Notes: generated by a model from the sequence alone, not told the origin. 64,000 bases of DNA from Ryuthela nishihirai (GCA_038380435.1 JAWZYU010000004.1:24650001-24714000), one strand, 5' to 3'; positions 10,455 to 22,782 are shown, counted from the first letter of the stretch. A program made the numbers and translations.

Positions 10455-10915
10455 CTTGATTTTTAATCTAAAGGAAATGTATACGTTAACAATTTCACTG
10501 AAACAGAAAATTGGTTTTCATTACAAACAAAAAAACTTAAAAACAGCAACCTATTGGGTTTACTACATGTTAACATACGGAGCTTAAGAAAACACTGGGA
10601 TGTCTTTAACGTTAATATTTCAGAATTCATACAATACCTAGACATAATAATTTTAACCGAAACTAACATTACTAATGCTGAAAAAAATCTTTATAAATTA
10701 AACAACTTTGAACAAATTTCTGATGATAATTGAAGAAAGGGAAACGGGGAATAATTGTTTACTACAGAAACACAATATCGATTGAGAAAATGAGTGTTAA
10801 TATTTTGTCTGCAGAAACGCTATACCTGAGAGTTGTAAAAGGCGAAACAATTTACAATATATTAGCCCTATACAGGTCACCAAGCACAGATATAAACCAT
10901 TTCTTAACTAAGAGC
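10455..10915 (+). pseudogene. LINE ORF2 endonuclease fragment (copy A)
   Basis: N-terminal part of an AP-endonuclease of the CR1/Jockey group. LLHVNIRSLRKHWD is followed by LDIIILTETNI (the catalytic Glu motif) and RGIIVYYRN, then NILALYRSPST. A TGA lies between SDDN and RKGKRG at about 10731, and the sequence leaves the family at about 10915. The GDFN and SDH motifs and the reverse transcriptase are absent. Confidence 0.75.
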
Positions 10916-11129
10916 TTTGTCCTATGGGATTGCTCGCAGTTCTGCTACACTGCTCAAAGTGGAAATCGCTGCACCAAGAAGGAATGGAAGTAGAGACAGG
11001 TAAATCGCAGGAGGCAGTCGGCCATCGGAGATATGCAAATGATCAAAGTTTCACAGCAAATGGACGTGTGACACCCAGCAGAGCCGTGGATAAATATCGG
11101 GCGCTCACAAGCTCATATCATAGCACGAT

Positions 11130-11165
11130 ATGACGATACATAGGTTCCAACCTATGTATCGTCAT
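11130..11165. repeat. Perfect short palindrome
   Basis: 17-nt arms atgacgatacataggtt (11130-11146) and its complement (11149-11165) are separated by two bases, with a weaker outer extension cacgata/tatcgtg. It lies just upstream of a SINE-2 insertion in a region that repeats gatacatgctg several times. Confidence 0.85.
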
Positions 11166-11187
11166 GATATCGTGAGATACATGCTGC

Positions 11188-11577
11188 TAGGTTGGGTTGT
11201 TTTACCTCTGAGCGGCACTTTTTTGCACACCATGGGCTAAATGGCCAGGTCATATGGACCCCGAAGGCTCAGAGAAGGTTGGGGGAGGGGACTCACTGGA
11301 ACAGCTGTTGGGAGACAGATGGTAGCTTCCCGTCAAGGCCATCCAGCGTGTTCTTTAACATGCACAGGGTATGGCTCTCCCGCACACGGGGCCACGGCTT
11401 AACGTCCCATCCGACGGACGGCGGCCTTTCCAAGCCCATCGGTGTCCCCTACTGACCGTGGGCAGGGCGGGGAATTTTGCGGAGATAAATCTCAACGCTG
11501 ACCCAGCTGGGACTCGAACCTAGAAACTACAGATTACGAGCCTGGCGCGCTACCGACTGAGCCATCCCCGCCCCCTA
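11188..11577 (-). mobile_element. SINE-2, complete copy
   Basis: Full-length, tail first on the plus strand (gttgggttgttttacctctg) and the tRNA-like head at the right (gactcgaacc, then acgagcctggcgcgctaccg). The 11-bp duplication atacatgctgc flanks it at 11177-11187 and 11578-11588. That word also recurs nearby, so the duplication is slightly less certain than in other copies. Confidence 0.92.
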
Positions 11578-11780
11578 ATACATGCTGCAAAATATAAAAT
11601 ATCGCTGAGATACATGCTGTCTATGTACCGTGAGATACATGCTGCAAAAATGTTCGGAAAATACGTTGGAGATGCTGGCGAGACCCTCATGCGCAATTGA
11701 CACCTTCTGAAAGAGAGAGTTCAGATTGAGGCCTCAAACAATCACTGCACTCAAAGGGCACATTGTGAGCACAGTGTAAC

Positions 11781-12990
11781 ATGGGAGAGAATGATGTTTG
11801 CACGAAATCAGGAGATAGTAAAGCAAAGAAGGGAGATAAGAAGTACGGCAAACCCAAAGAGGTTGCCACTCCTAGAGTGGAAGTAGAGGAAATCCCAGAG
11901 ACTCCCCCTCCCACCACAAATGATAAACAGACTGAAGATGGGCCTCCAAAAAGTGCAGAGGACTCGAAGGAAGGAAAGGAGACTGGGGGCCAAGTTCAGA
12001 CTGAGGCGGCTACCAAGGAAGACAAACTCAATGACGGTGCAGAGAGATGTTCAGCGAGGCTGTCTGTCGTGATAGGCCTCCTGGAGGAGCTGGTGATGGC
12101 GCTCTTCCACCATCAAGTAGATAAAGGTGTGAGGAGAGATGTAATGGATTTAGCTAAAAAGTTACACGTTATTGTCTATGAGCAAGAGCTCACCATAGCA
12201 ACCATAAAAGGCCATCTCGAGGAGAGAGCTGCGTGTTCCCTAAAACCAACGGGGCCCAAACCGACCTATGCCAAGGTAGTTGGTGGACAAGGAGCAGGAA
12301 AGGGTGGTTTGGTGGTGGCGAAGAAGAAGGAGCCCCCCCCCCCCCCCTTAAGAAAGGGAATACCCTGCTGGTCTCAAAAGATAAGAAGTCAGCTACAAAA
12401 GTAAAGGATAACCTCAAGAAGAATATTAACCCCACCGATTTAAATCTCGGCATGATGACAGTCAAACCCATGAGGAAAAATGGGGTCATCATTGAATGTG
12501 TCACACAGAGCGATATGGACTGTCTAAAGAAGGCGGTGGACAGTCACGAGATGGTCAAGGAAGACTTGGAGATCAAATCTGCCAAGAGGCTGAGGCCAAA
12601 ATTAATTATCTATGGTGTTGACGAATTCCAGAAGATCATCCAGACCCAGAATACCCTCTCAGATGAGCATGTGGATCTTATCCCACTGTTCACTTTGAAG
12701 GGCAGTGAAAATACTTTGAACTCTGGAGGCTAGCAGCGCCTCACATAGGAAACTTATATCTATAGGTAAGCTTAACGTGAGTTGGTCACGGTGCCAAGTT
12801 AAGGAGTACATAAAAGTACTCCGTTGCTACAAATGCTATGCCTTCAGGCATATGCAAAAAGCATGCACCGTAAAAACTCAATGGTGCTCTCAGTGTGAGG
12901 GCAAGCACTAATTCAGGGAGTGCTAAAAGCCAAAGCCAAAATGTGTTTTGTGCAAAATGGCAAATAAGGAGCAGGTATTTTGCACCAAAG
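11781..12990 (+). pseudogene. R1-type LINE ORF1 (gag-like), frameshifted
   Basis: A lysine- and glutamate-rich N-terminus (MGENDVCTKSGDSKAKKGDK) is followed by a segment KPTYAKVVGG typical of R1/Jockey ORF1 proteins. A run of 15 Cs at 12333-12347 coincides with the shift from the first frame (11781-12404) to the second (12233-12733). Further frames lead to zinc knuckles CYKCYAFRHMQKAC (CX2CX4HX4C) and CSQCEGKH.FREC near 12825-12920, then KCVLC. It would bind the element RNA. It is broken by the C-run slip and stops. Confidence 0.75.
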
Positions 12991-13139
12991 AAACCAAGCC
13001 AAAACTGGAATTGTCTTGGGCACAATGCGATGTATAGTTGCTGTCCATCGTATGTTAGAGACCTAAATTTGCTGAAGAAGTGCACCAGGTATGGACAGTA
13101 GAAGCGCAGATGGTGATAGTTTGAAATTTGTTTAAATTA

Positions 13140-14925
13140 ACTTAAATGGGGCAAGGGTGGCAACAGCCCTGCTCAGTCAGGAGACAAAAGAGGAATGAGT
13201 CGATGTTGCTCTCGTGTAGGAACTCTACTGCATAGAGAACATTACGAGGGGGTTCCCTCTGACCAGCAGGCTATTTTGCACCAAAGAAGCCAAGACAAAA
13301 TCTGGAATTGTCGTTTCCAACCCCAGGGTGAATGCAGTGGTAGCATATCACTCCGCCACAGTGGTGGTAGTGCAGATAGGCTATGGCAGTATAAATATAC
13401 ACGCCATCTCCATATACTATCCACCGAGTCATAACATCGAGGACTCTTTGACTGAGCTACAAAACAACCTAGCTGAGATCAAATGTAAGAATTTAGTGGT
13501 AGGCGATGACTTCAATGTGAAGCACCCACTTGGGGGCAGGAATAGACAAGATGTCAGAGGAGATATGACTCTGGATTTTGTCAGTTTCTGCTGACCTTAT
13601 ACTATTAAATGATTATGATACACCAGCTACCTTTGTTGGCCCAAGAGGCCAAAGCTGGATAGACTTGGCCCTAGCTACGCCAAAGACTATCCAACTGATT
13701 CAAAGTTGGCACGTCAGTGACAAGGTCACTAACAGCGACCACAATTATATTAAGTTCCTGGTCAGAGGCACAATACCACCTCCACCCAATAACAAAAGGT
13801 TTGCTATTGGCAAAACCCCTGAGTGATGCAAACTTGTGCACTGGATAGTGCTGGGGCTGGCTAAGATATGCCAGCAAATAACCAATATTAATAACTTGGA
13901 TTCTCTGGATAATATCGTCAGAGAGATAACCAAGTATATAAGTTCTGGATGCGAGATACCTTCGGGTTTAAGGGACATCGATGTGTGAAAAAGGAAGGGG
14001 GTACAGACTTTCAAAAAAGGAAGTCTGTACCCTGGTGGACACCAGAGCTCGGAATCAAAAAAAAGTGGGCCCAAACTCTCAGAGATATTATAGGTGCCAC
14101 AATAGGAAGAGAAGTTCTAGAGAAGAGATTTATAAGAAAGAGCAGGCGGAGTATAAGCTAGCAATCCGACTAGTTCAGGTAATCTCCTGGCAAAAATACT
14201 GTAGTGAAGTGACTGCACAGAACCTTTTACTCTGCAGTTTAAACTGGCAGCAGGGAAAGACCATACGCCGCTGGATATAGAATATGTTCACAAAAAGGAT
14301 GGGTCCAAGACCACCTCTTTCAGCGAAACTATCTAGGTCCTTCTAAAAGGGCTACATCCCGAAGATAATAAGAGCTCTGATGATGCCCAACATCAACTCC
14401 AGAGAGAGGATAGCCAGGTTCTGCCAGATACGGATGGCATTCCGTTCACGCAAGAGGAGATTGGAGAGGTTATAAGTGCAAAGGCCAGGGGCAAAGCACC
14501 TGGCAATGATGACATTACAGTGGAAATTGTGACGCAGCTGTTTAAAGAACATGGTGATCTGTTCACCCAGCTATTTAACAGCTGTCTTAGACTGAGAAGC
14601 TTCCCAAAGGCCTGGACTTACCGACCTAGTCCTTTTCAACAAGGCTGGTAAAGAACTAGCAGATGTTAGATCCTACAGATCAATTTGTCTGTTGCCGGTA
14701 TTGGGTTAGATTTTAGACAAGCTGGTCACAATCAGAATGTACTACCACTGTACACAGCAATGATTCCAGAACAGCAGGCAATACGGCTTCAGGACAGACC
14801 AGTCCACCACTGGTGCTATCAACCAAGTGGTGGACATAATTAAGGTTAATAAAGAGAACAAATTGCACATCTCTCTCATCGCCTTGGACATGATTGGCAC
14901 ATTTGACAACGTTTGGTGGCCTGCT
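13140..14925 (+). pseudogene. R1-type LINE ORF2 (endonuclease and start of RT), broken
   Basis: Endonuclease pieces: QEHYEG-like REHYEGVPSD near 13225; ISIYYPPSHNIED then LVVGDDFNVKHPLGG (GDFN motif) at 13328-13594; and TFVGPRGQSWIDLALATP with SDHNYIKF (SDH motif) at 13578-13826. The linker and first RT motifs follow. The RT core, YADD motif and RNase H are missing from this copy. Several frame changes make it non-functional. Confidence 0.75.
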
Positions 14926-14929
14926 AATC

Positions 14930-15783
14930 TCATCATCATCATCAACATCATCCTCAAGCAGCCATGGGCTACGGAGGTCCAACCAGACCACGCAGTTTAA
15001 TTCTCCAAGCATATCTGTCCTGAGCTACATCTGCTGCATCTGGCCACTGCACACCAATTCTAACAAGGTCCTGTCTGACATTGTCTGCCCACCGCATCCT
15101 AGGTCTCCCCCTCCTTCTGAGGCCTCTAGGCACACTGTTCATAACCCTATTCGCCAATCTATAATTATCCATACGGGCAACATGGCCAAACCAGCGGAGT
15201 CTCTCTCTGCACAATATGCTGGTTAAAGGAGGTTGCAGACTCCTTTGCCTAACCTCATCATTAGTTACAAAGTCAACCAGATTCTCAATATTAACCCAAG
15301 ATACTGTGTAAGCATCTAGAATCAAAAGCATCTAGTTTCCTGTTATCTTGTTTACACAGCGTTCAAGTTTCACTACCATAACTAACCCTAGAAAGAACCA
15401 AACTATTATACAGTCTAATTTTAGTCTTTAGGTGTATACGCCTATTTCTCCACAGATTCTTAAAAGTCCCGGCTGCAATCCCTATTCGTCTATTAATCTC
15501 ATGACGCACATCACCATCATCTGTTACATAGCTCCCAAGATAATTAAACTGTGACATCTGCTCAAGACTGCAACCATTCAGATTAACTGAATCACAGCCT
15601 GCCTGACCAATTTTCATCACTTTAGTTTTCTCTCTGTTTATAACCAAACCTACTCTACTACCAGTGTCATCAACAGCTCGAATGAAAGAGTTCATCTCAT
15701 CAACATCATTTGACAAAAGGGCTAAATCATCAGCATAATCTAAATCAGAAATTTTCGTATCTCCAGCCCATTTAAATTTCGTC
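14930..15783 (-). mobile_element. RTE-clade LINE, 5'-truncated (copy 2)
   Basis: 3' end of an RTE in minus orientation. A (cat)n tail at 14930-14955 is followed by the shared 3' end, then the C-terminal RT region (14969-15331 and 15363-15716, separated by frame changes), stopping next to the DLDYADDLALL motif at about 15740. Its left end truncates the R1 LINE and its right end meets a Tc1-like transposase at about 15783. Confidence 0.9.
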
Positions 15784-16754
15784 TAGGCACGGAACATACA
15801 AGATGCTGGATGGGTTGTGCAGGAATGTAGTACCATGGGGAAATGATTGTGTCACGTAGTTGCTGCAAATTGGATGGCAGCACAATCTTGCTCTGAACAT
15901 CCTTTACCCTCTCATCCTAAATATGCTCGATAGAGTTTAGATCTGGGGACTGTGCAGGCCAGTGAAGCAAGGAAAACTCATTGGCATGTTACTGGAATCA
16001 TTCAGATATGATACTTGCCTTGTGAGCAAGTGCATTATAATGCTGAACGTGTTCATCCGAGTGAGGATAAACTGTAGCCATGAAGGGATGAATCTCTTCA
16101 GCAATGATGCTCAAATACACTATGGCGTTTAGATGTCCTTCGATGGGTATCAGGGGGCCTAATGTGTGCCAGGAAAACATTCCCCACACCATCTGCCTCT
16201 ACTGTTGACACCAGAGAAGATGGCTCCATAGTCACATGTTGCTTGTGCCAAATTCTGATCCTTCGACCAGCATGATGCAAAAGGAACCTTGATTAGTCCT
16301 ACCATGATACCTTTCTCCAGTCCTTTTTCCAGTCTAGTGTCAATGCTCCTGCTCTCACTGGAAATGCGTTTTCCTATTCTTCACTGACAACATCAGACTT
16401 GACAAGGTTGGTGGCTATTGTAGCTCATTCGTGACAAGGTCTGATATGTGGTGCATTCAGAGATGATCTTCTGCACACAAATGGTTAATTGTGCTGTGAT
16501 TTATCTGATTGTGGCTCATCGGTTCGCTTGCACGATTCTCGCCAGTCTCCTTTACCCCTCTGACCTCTCTGATCCACAAGCTGTTTTCATCCGCAGGATT
16601 GCCATCATTGGTAGTTTTTTGTACCATTCTCGGTAAACCCTTGAAATGGTTGTGTGCGAAATCCCAGGAGGACGGCCGTTTGAGAGATGCTAGCATGCCT
16701 AGCACCAACTATCACGTCACATTCAAAGTCGCTCAGGTTGCTAGTATTACCCAT
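15783..16754 (-). pseudogene. Tc1-like transposase, decayed
   Basis: The N-terminal helix-turn-helix is recognisable from the ATG at 16754 (MGNTSNLSDFECDVIVGAR, then ISQTAVLLGF). The catalytic core has VWGMFSWHTLGPLIPIEG, HPFMATVYPHSDEHVQHYNA and PAQSPDLNSIEHI. In the second catalytic motif, Tyr stands where Asp is expected (QHYNALAHKA in place of QQDNAP). A stop follows SIISE, and there are several frame changes. The C-terminus abuts the RTE copy. TIRs were not found. It would have cut and rejoined DNA at TA sites. Confidence 0.8.
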
Positions 16755-17229
16755 TCTGATGCTCAATCCAACTCTAACTGATGTGCAAAGAGCACGTCTG
16801 CCTAATTTATACTGAACACGGTGGTCACATGACATATTACATACAATAATTAATATGCGTAAAATATTTGTTAAAAAAAAGGAGACAACGACAAGCCGAT
16901 TAGGATTAACATGTTTGATATTATTGAAGATTTAACTAAAGATTAATTTTTGCCATCTTAAATTGTAGCTTTTTTCCATTTTTGGAGGATATTGAACTAA
17001 TAAATAATGAAATAAATTTGAATTGTCCTCATACTACACAAGAGTTTAATTCTAGATTTTTTTTTAAAAGGCAAAGATGATAACGAATTATAGGCATATT
17101 CTACATTAAGGTGAATATGCATTAAATATCTGTTAAAAAATTGGGACCTCTTCATTACTTATATCGATTCGTTTATCGATTTTTGGACGTTATTATTCTA
17201 GTAGAAAGTACAATTAACACTATGGAAAA

Positions 17230-20090
17230 ATCACTTATCAGTTTAGCTGGTTTTGATAAAATCACTACGATGTTAATATTTCAGGTGGCAGAGGTCTTAT
17301 AGTTTTCTATAGACATAAGCTGAATGTTTCTGAACTAAATATTCCGATTTCACCTGCAGAAGTAATTCATCTATAGATTGAAATTAATGGCTTTTTATTA
17401 AACTTGATTGCTCTATACAGATCACCAAGTACAAAGGTTAAAGAATTTCTACCAACTTTGAAAAATTGGTTCGATTTAAATTTGAAGCTAAATGATATTT
17501 TCTTGGTTGGCGATTTTAATATTGATGCTGCAAATATAGACAAATATGGTAGCGACCAATACTTGAATCTGTTATTAGAGTATGGCATGGAACAGAAGGT
17601 ATCAGGTTTTACTAGAGAAGAAGTCGTTATGCAAACTTTGCAACAATCTCAAATTGATCATGTGGTTCATAAAATTAAAACTTTGAAACATATGTAAGAG
17701 TCTATAAAAAAAGATTGCTGATCACTATGGAATATTAATTAGAGCAAAAATAAAATCCTTAATTTATAGATATAGAAATCTTACAAATAAGATCAGTGAT
17801 AACGCTTACTTGGGTACATATGTCGATGATAAAAAAAACTTTCCCAAATTCTAAGCTTAATAGATTGGGATGTTATTGGAACGGAGGTTATTAATCCAGA
17901 AGACTTGTTAGAATTGATATATTAATCCAGAAGACTTGTTAAATTTGATATTGGATAAAATTAACGAAATTAGGAATCAGTGTTACTTCAAGGCATCTTG
18001 AGTTAAAAATTTCAAAAGGAGACCGAAAGAATGGATAACTGAAGGGAAAATTAAAGCTATTAAAGAAAGAGATCTATTGTGGGTTAAATATAAGAATAAT
18101 ATGTAAAGTATAGTATATGATGAATATAAAAAAGTAAGGATCACTGTAAATAGTTTGATAAGGAAACAAAAATGTTTTATTACAGAAATAAAATCAATTT
18201 AAATAAAGATAACAATAAAAAAATTTGGGAGCTGTTAAAAGAAAATAAATTTTCTGTTGATATGCAAATAAAACGGCATTTTGGTACAACTGAAACGATG
18301 TAATTGATAGTAGATGATTTTAACAATTTCTTTTCTAGTGTTACCGAGAATTTAATCCTGAAATATTCAAAAAATACAGATATAGCTGTCAACGAGATTA
18401 TTACACCTTCTAATTCACATTCTATTTTTATATCTGAAGCAAATAGGGATGAGGTATTACAGATCATTAGCAATTTAAAAACTAGTAATGCAGAGGGCTA
18501 TGATATGGTGAAAACTTCATATGTAAAAAGCAATGCAGATGTTTTTTTCTGAGATCCTGCAACGCTTGATTAACTTGAGTTTGAACATTATCATTGTCCT
18601 AATACACTCAAAACTGCAATTGTGTGTCCTATATTTAACAAAGGGATCAAGAAATATATATTTAGTAATAGACCGATCATGATCTTATCAGTTATTGAAA
18701 TTTTTTTAGAAAAATATACATACAAATAATTATGATAAAAAATTATTATCATATTTGTATATTTATTTTTCTATATTTTTTTAGATAAATGCAAAATAAT
18801 TACAGATTGACAGTACGGGTGTATGAAGAATTTTTGATTTAGAGATAATTGATAGATTATTATAAATAATTAATAAAGATTATTTATAACAGAGGAACAT
18901 TTGATTTATTAGAGAATTTCTCACAATACATTTATACTGGAAAAAAGTTTACGCTGAATTTATGGGTTTGAATAAAGCATCTGACACGGTTAACCATAAC
19001 ATATTGTTAAAAAAAGTTATCATTGGTGGGAATTCCAGGTTCACTGAATAAATGGTTTAAAAATTACTTGTCTAATAGGGCTATCATTACTAGGACTGAA
19101 AATTGTGAGAGAGCAAATTTTAAAATCAGGTGTACCACAGGGTTCAGTTTGGGGACCCTTTTATTTCGAATTTATATAAATGATTTAGCAGAAGTAAATT
19201 TTCAGGGTAATTTGTTTATGTTTGCTGATGATACCGTTCTGCTGAACGCAGGTATGCAGGTAGAAGAAGTAGTTAGATGTGCACAGAACGACTATAATGT
19301 AGCAAATTCTTGGTTTCAGAAAAACAAACTCTTCATAAATGAAGATTAAACGAAATATTTGATCATTCAGAGTAGGCACAAGTTAAATAATTTATGCATT
19401 AAAACACAACTCTAACTGTCAATATAAATTAAACATTTACCAAAATGCATGTCCCCGCCCAATGTGGAAGAGGTTAATAAAATTCAATATTTGTGGATTT
19501 CTATTGACCACGGTTTTAAATTGAAATCGCACATAAAATATACTTGTGATAAACTAAGATATGCATCTTACAAAGTGTGGAAGTTGAATACAATTATTCC
19601 ATTGGATGTCATAACAATGATATATATAGCTCTCTGTGAATCAATCATTAGATATGGTATCAGTATATATGGGTGCACATATAAATCTGTTTTAAATAAA
19701 ATTAAACGAATACAAAAAAGTAATCTAAATAATATTGTTAAATTCAATAAACATGTAATTAATGAAGATCACATTGGCAATATTTTTCATTATCTGAACA
19801 TTTTACCAGTTGACTTGCTATATAAATATGTAACTATCATTAAAAGTTACTTTAAAAATGAACACAAGAAAAAATTTTTGCAAGTGATCAATACAATACG
19901 AAAATGTGAAAATTATTTTGTCGAACCAGTTTTTCACAATAATTATGGTAAAGCGCGGATATCTTATCAAATACTCAAAGTTTTTAATTTCTACCTAGAA
20001 ATATGTTATGCCTGATCACTTATTCAGAAATTAAAACTAAAGTTTCGAAATGGTTTATTAGATGTAAATATTTGAAAAGTAATGTTTAAA
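17230..20090 (+). mobile_element. CR1/Jockey-group LINE copy B, 3' two thirds
   Basis: This begins inside the endonuclease (GGRGLIVFYRHK-like at about 17285; LIALYRSPSTKVKEF and DIFLVGDFNIDAANI at 17404-17697). It then passes through the linker and RT (LQIISNLKTSNAEGYD at 18304-18552; KWFKNYLSNRAIITR, GTLLFRIYINDLAEV and FADDTVLLN at 19023-19349) to the C-terminal domain (19449-20015). There are numerous stops and shifts. A fold-back of AT-rich sequence at about 18700-18790 interrupts the RT. The family is the same as copies A and C. Confidence 0.8.
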
Positions 20091-20986
20091 AAATCATATC
20101 CTGTATCAGGTATTTTGTTTTAAGCAACTGCAATATTAATGTGAAATGATGACTTGTACAATAGGTGATATTTTTGTGCAATGTGTGTTATAATCCGTAA
20201 TTGAATAGGTTTAAATATAATTTGAGTTTGTTTATAAGAATTGGTTCAGTTCATGTCAAGTAAATATATTATATGATATATATATATATAAGTTTAAATT
20301 ATTGGGTAGAAATAAAAAAATATACACTGAGATGCCAGTTTATTAGGTACACCACTTCTCGACACATAAGTGGTTCATTCCAACATATTGTTACGACAGA
20401 TGAACGAGCAACAGTGACTTCGTGACTTGGGCCCTCGTGTGTGCTTCTGCGAGGGATTTTAATTAGCCAACGAATTGGAACTGAGAACGATAAGAAGAAT
20501 AAAAATATAGCAGTGCAGTGTGTAAAAAGTTGTGAGATCTGAAAGGACGTTCAGATGGTCTGAATCAGTGCGCGTTAAGTGAAAATAAGTATCTTTTATG
20601 TGATGTGTGCGCGGGCGGTCGTTTTGTTTTGCTAGTGTGAAAAGTTTAGTGAACTAGCACAGGACGAGAGTTTGTTTACGTCTGAAGATATTCAAGAGAC
20701 ATGGTAAACAAAGTGAAGAGGTAGTATTTATTAGGACAAAGCTGATATTGTATACTCTGTACAAAAAGGTTAATGACTATGATAGTAGTTAATTTGTTTA
20801 TAAGGTACTTCATCCATATTTTTCTTTGTAACAATTTGCATTGTATTGTAATTGGTTTTAAACTATAGTTATTAATACTCACGCTCAGTGCCTATCCATT
20901 TTGTAATTCGCAACAATATAATAACAATAATATTGTTACAAATTAAATGGATGAGCACTGAGCATGAGTTCAAGTAAATATATGAC

Positions 20987-21146
20987 AATGATAATTACAA
21001 AACAATGCAATTTATTACAATAATAATTACAAAACAATGCAATTTATTACAATGATAATTACAAAACAATGCAATTTATTACAATAATAATTACAAAACA
21101 AAGCAATTTATTACAATGATAATTACAAAACAATGCAATTTATTAC
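20987..21146. repeat. 32-bp tandem repeat, 5 units
   Basis: Five units of aatgataattacaaaacaat plus gcaatttattac, exactly 160 bp, with single-base differences between units. It lies just right of the centre of the fold-back element, as internal tandem arrays do in Foldback-type transposons. Confidence 0.95.
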
Positions 21147-21648
21147 AAAAGCATGGATGAAATTATTTATACAACTTATATCAACCGGCACGAAAATCTA
21201 TAACAATATAAAGATAAACATACAGAAGACTCCATTATCTTATTTCTATTCACACCCAAATCACAAAACCAAGACTAATATCATTCGATGAACAGTAAAA
21301 TCATGTTGGTAAATAAATATTCAATCTATCGAGAATATCCTTACCAATTCTTATAAACAAACTAAGTACTATCGTACATCAAGTAATAATCTCTTCCTAC
21401 AGAAAAGTTAAGACTAGCTCTGTATATTCGACTAACGTTTACCTCTTCGTTTTTATTGTCAATGTCCCTTGAATAGTTTTCACTTTAGCATAAATCATTC
21501 TTATTTTCTAGTTAATTCATTAGTAGGATTTACACAAATAAACTCTTTAACTACCCGCGCACTCACCACATAAAATACTTCTTCTTATTAACCACTTTAT
21601 CGTGTACAGACTGAGACTATGTCTTCTTTCACATATTAACAATTCCAC

Positions 21649-21998
21649 GGGGTTGGGGTAGCTCAGTCGGTAACGCGCCAGGCTCGTAATCTGTAGTTCC
21701 TAAGTTCGCGTCTCAGCTGGGTCAGCGTTGACTTGAAAAGGCCGCCGTCCGTCGGATGGGATGTTAAGCCTGGTCCCTTTGTGAGAGAGCCATACCCTGT
21801 GCACATTAAAGAACACGATGGATGGCTTTTGACGGGAGGTTACCATCTGTCTCCCAACAGCTGTTCCAGTGGGTCCATGTGACCTGGGGGTCCTCGGGGT
21901 CCATGTGACCTACGGGTTTTCGGGGTCCATGTGACCTGGCCATGGTGTGCAAAAAGTGCTGCTCAGAGGTAAAACAACACAACTCAACAACTCCAACA
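21649..21998 (+). mobile_element. SINE-2, internally deleted
   Basis: The tRNA-like head is present (ggggttggggtagctcagtc), but the segment between the head and the central domain is missing (gtcagcgttgacttgaaaag). Near the 3' end ggtccatgtgacct is repeated three times. The short duplication taacaattc flanks it. It splits one arm of the fold-back element. Confidence 0.9.
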
Positions 21999-22159
21999 TA
22001 ACAATTCTATCTTTCCTATTTTTCAGATAGGTTCTGTGTTCCAATTCGTTGGTTACATAATTCTCACGCAGAAGCATACGCGAGCGTTCATGACACGTTT
22101 ATCATAAATTCACTGTAGCACGTTCATCTGTCTTAACAATATTATTATTATATGTTGGG

Positions 22160-22665
22160 CTGAGGATCCTATAATTAACGAAAATCGTAAGTTCAGATTT
22201 ATTTGGGAGGCCCTGAGGGTATTATAGAAAAAATATAGACCTATGTATATATATTTTTTTGCATATCGATTCTTGAGATAAGAGAGTAGGGAAAGAAATT
22301 AACTTCTTCATATTTAGAGATTCTTCGTATTCTTAGAGAAAACTTTTAAAACCTCGTAATGGCGTAACTGGCATCTCAGTGTATATTTTCTATATCTATC
22401 CAGTAATTTAAAGTTATATATACGTAATATAATGTCTCTTCAATTTACTTTTATAGAGGTGTTTAATTTCAAGGGATTTTTCTTTTTGTTATTGTTGTTT
22501 CATTTTCTGTTTTTAATTATGTGTTTATTTTCCATTATACGTCTTATTCGTCAATTAACCTGTCATGTGATTGAAAGGAATCCTGCTGACGAGCCACAAG
22601 GCTTAGCGGGAGTAATTATGTATATAACCACACTGAAGCATAAATAAAGTTATTATTATTATTAT
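22160..22665 (+). mobile_element. Insert in the fold-back arm with LINE-like tail
   Basis: This roughly 510-bp segment is bounded by the repeated word ttattattattatatgttgg (22141-22160 region and 22650-22670). Its right part ends in cataaataaagttattattattattat, like a LINE 3' end with an ATT tail. Its interior carries a second copy of the element end actggcatctcagtgtata at 22366-22384. It is either a composite of two insertions or a rearranged copy. No coding domain was recognised; the open frame at 22432-22647 is hydrophobic and unassigned. Confidence 0.4.
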
Positions 22666-22782
22666 ATGTTGGATGAACCACTCATCTGACGAGGAGTGGT
22701 GTACCTAATAAAATGGCATCTCAGTGTATATTTTTTTTTCATATCTACCCAATAATTTAAAGTAACATATATATAATATATA

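Larger units (their letters stand above)
8930..10915 (+). mobile_element. CR1/Jockey-group LINE copy A, 5' part
   Basis: The front of a non-LTR retrotransposon: a GC-richer leader (about 8930-9450, interrupted by SINE-1), an ORF1 with a PHD-like zinc finger and coiled coil, then the start of ORF2 with an AP-endonuclease. It breaks off at about 10915, before the reverse transcriptase. Closely similar proteins occur in the copy at 26.1-30.9 kb. The left limit is inferred from composition only. Confidence 0.75.
11600..14925 (+). mobile_element. R1-clade LINE, 5' half
   Basis: A non-LTR retrotransposon with a gag-like ORF1 ending in CCHC zinc knuckles and an ORF2 beginning with an R1-type endonuclease. 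It runs into the first reverse-transcriptase motifs (ARGKAPGNDDITVEIV at about 14490; LALDMIGTFDNVWWPA at about 14885-14930). It is cut at about 14925 by an RTE copy in the opposite orientation. Many frameshifts are present. The 3' half of a similar element lies at 32.2-33.5 kb. Confidence 0.8.
20328..22727. mobile_element. Long palindromic (fold-back) DNA element
   Basis: The outer ends are inverted repeats: tatacactgagatgccagtt and ttattaggtacaccact at 20328, with the complement ending at 22727. The next module, beginning tgttacgacagatgaacg at about 20386, reappears inverted at about 22020-22145, and diverged homology continues towards a centre near 20925, making arms of several hundred bases. 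No transposase is seen. The right arm contains a 32-bp tandem array, a SINE-2 and an insert of about 510 bp. Diverged AT-rich inverted homology (aaattattgggtaga) extends beyond both ends. The class is unknown: a non-autonomous Tc1/mariner or Foldback-type element fits best. Confidence 0.65.

Noticed and set aside
11192..11455. Protein of about 90 residues recurring at 3.2, 11.2, 27.5 and 56.3 kb
   Set aside because: It is an open frame antisense to SINE-2 and recurs only because the SINE does; frames break freely in other copies.
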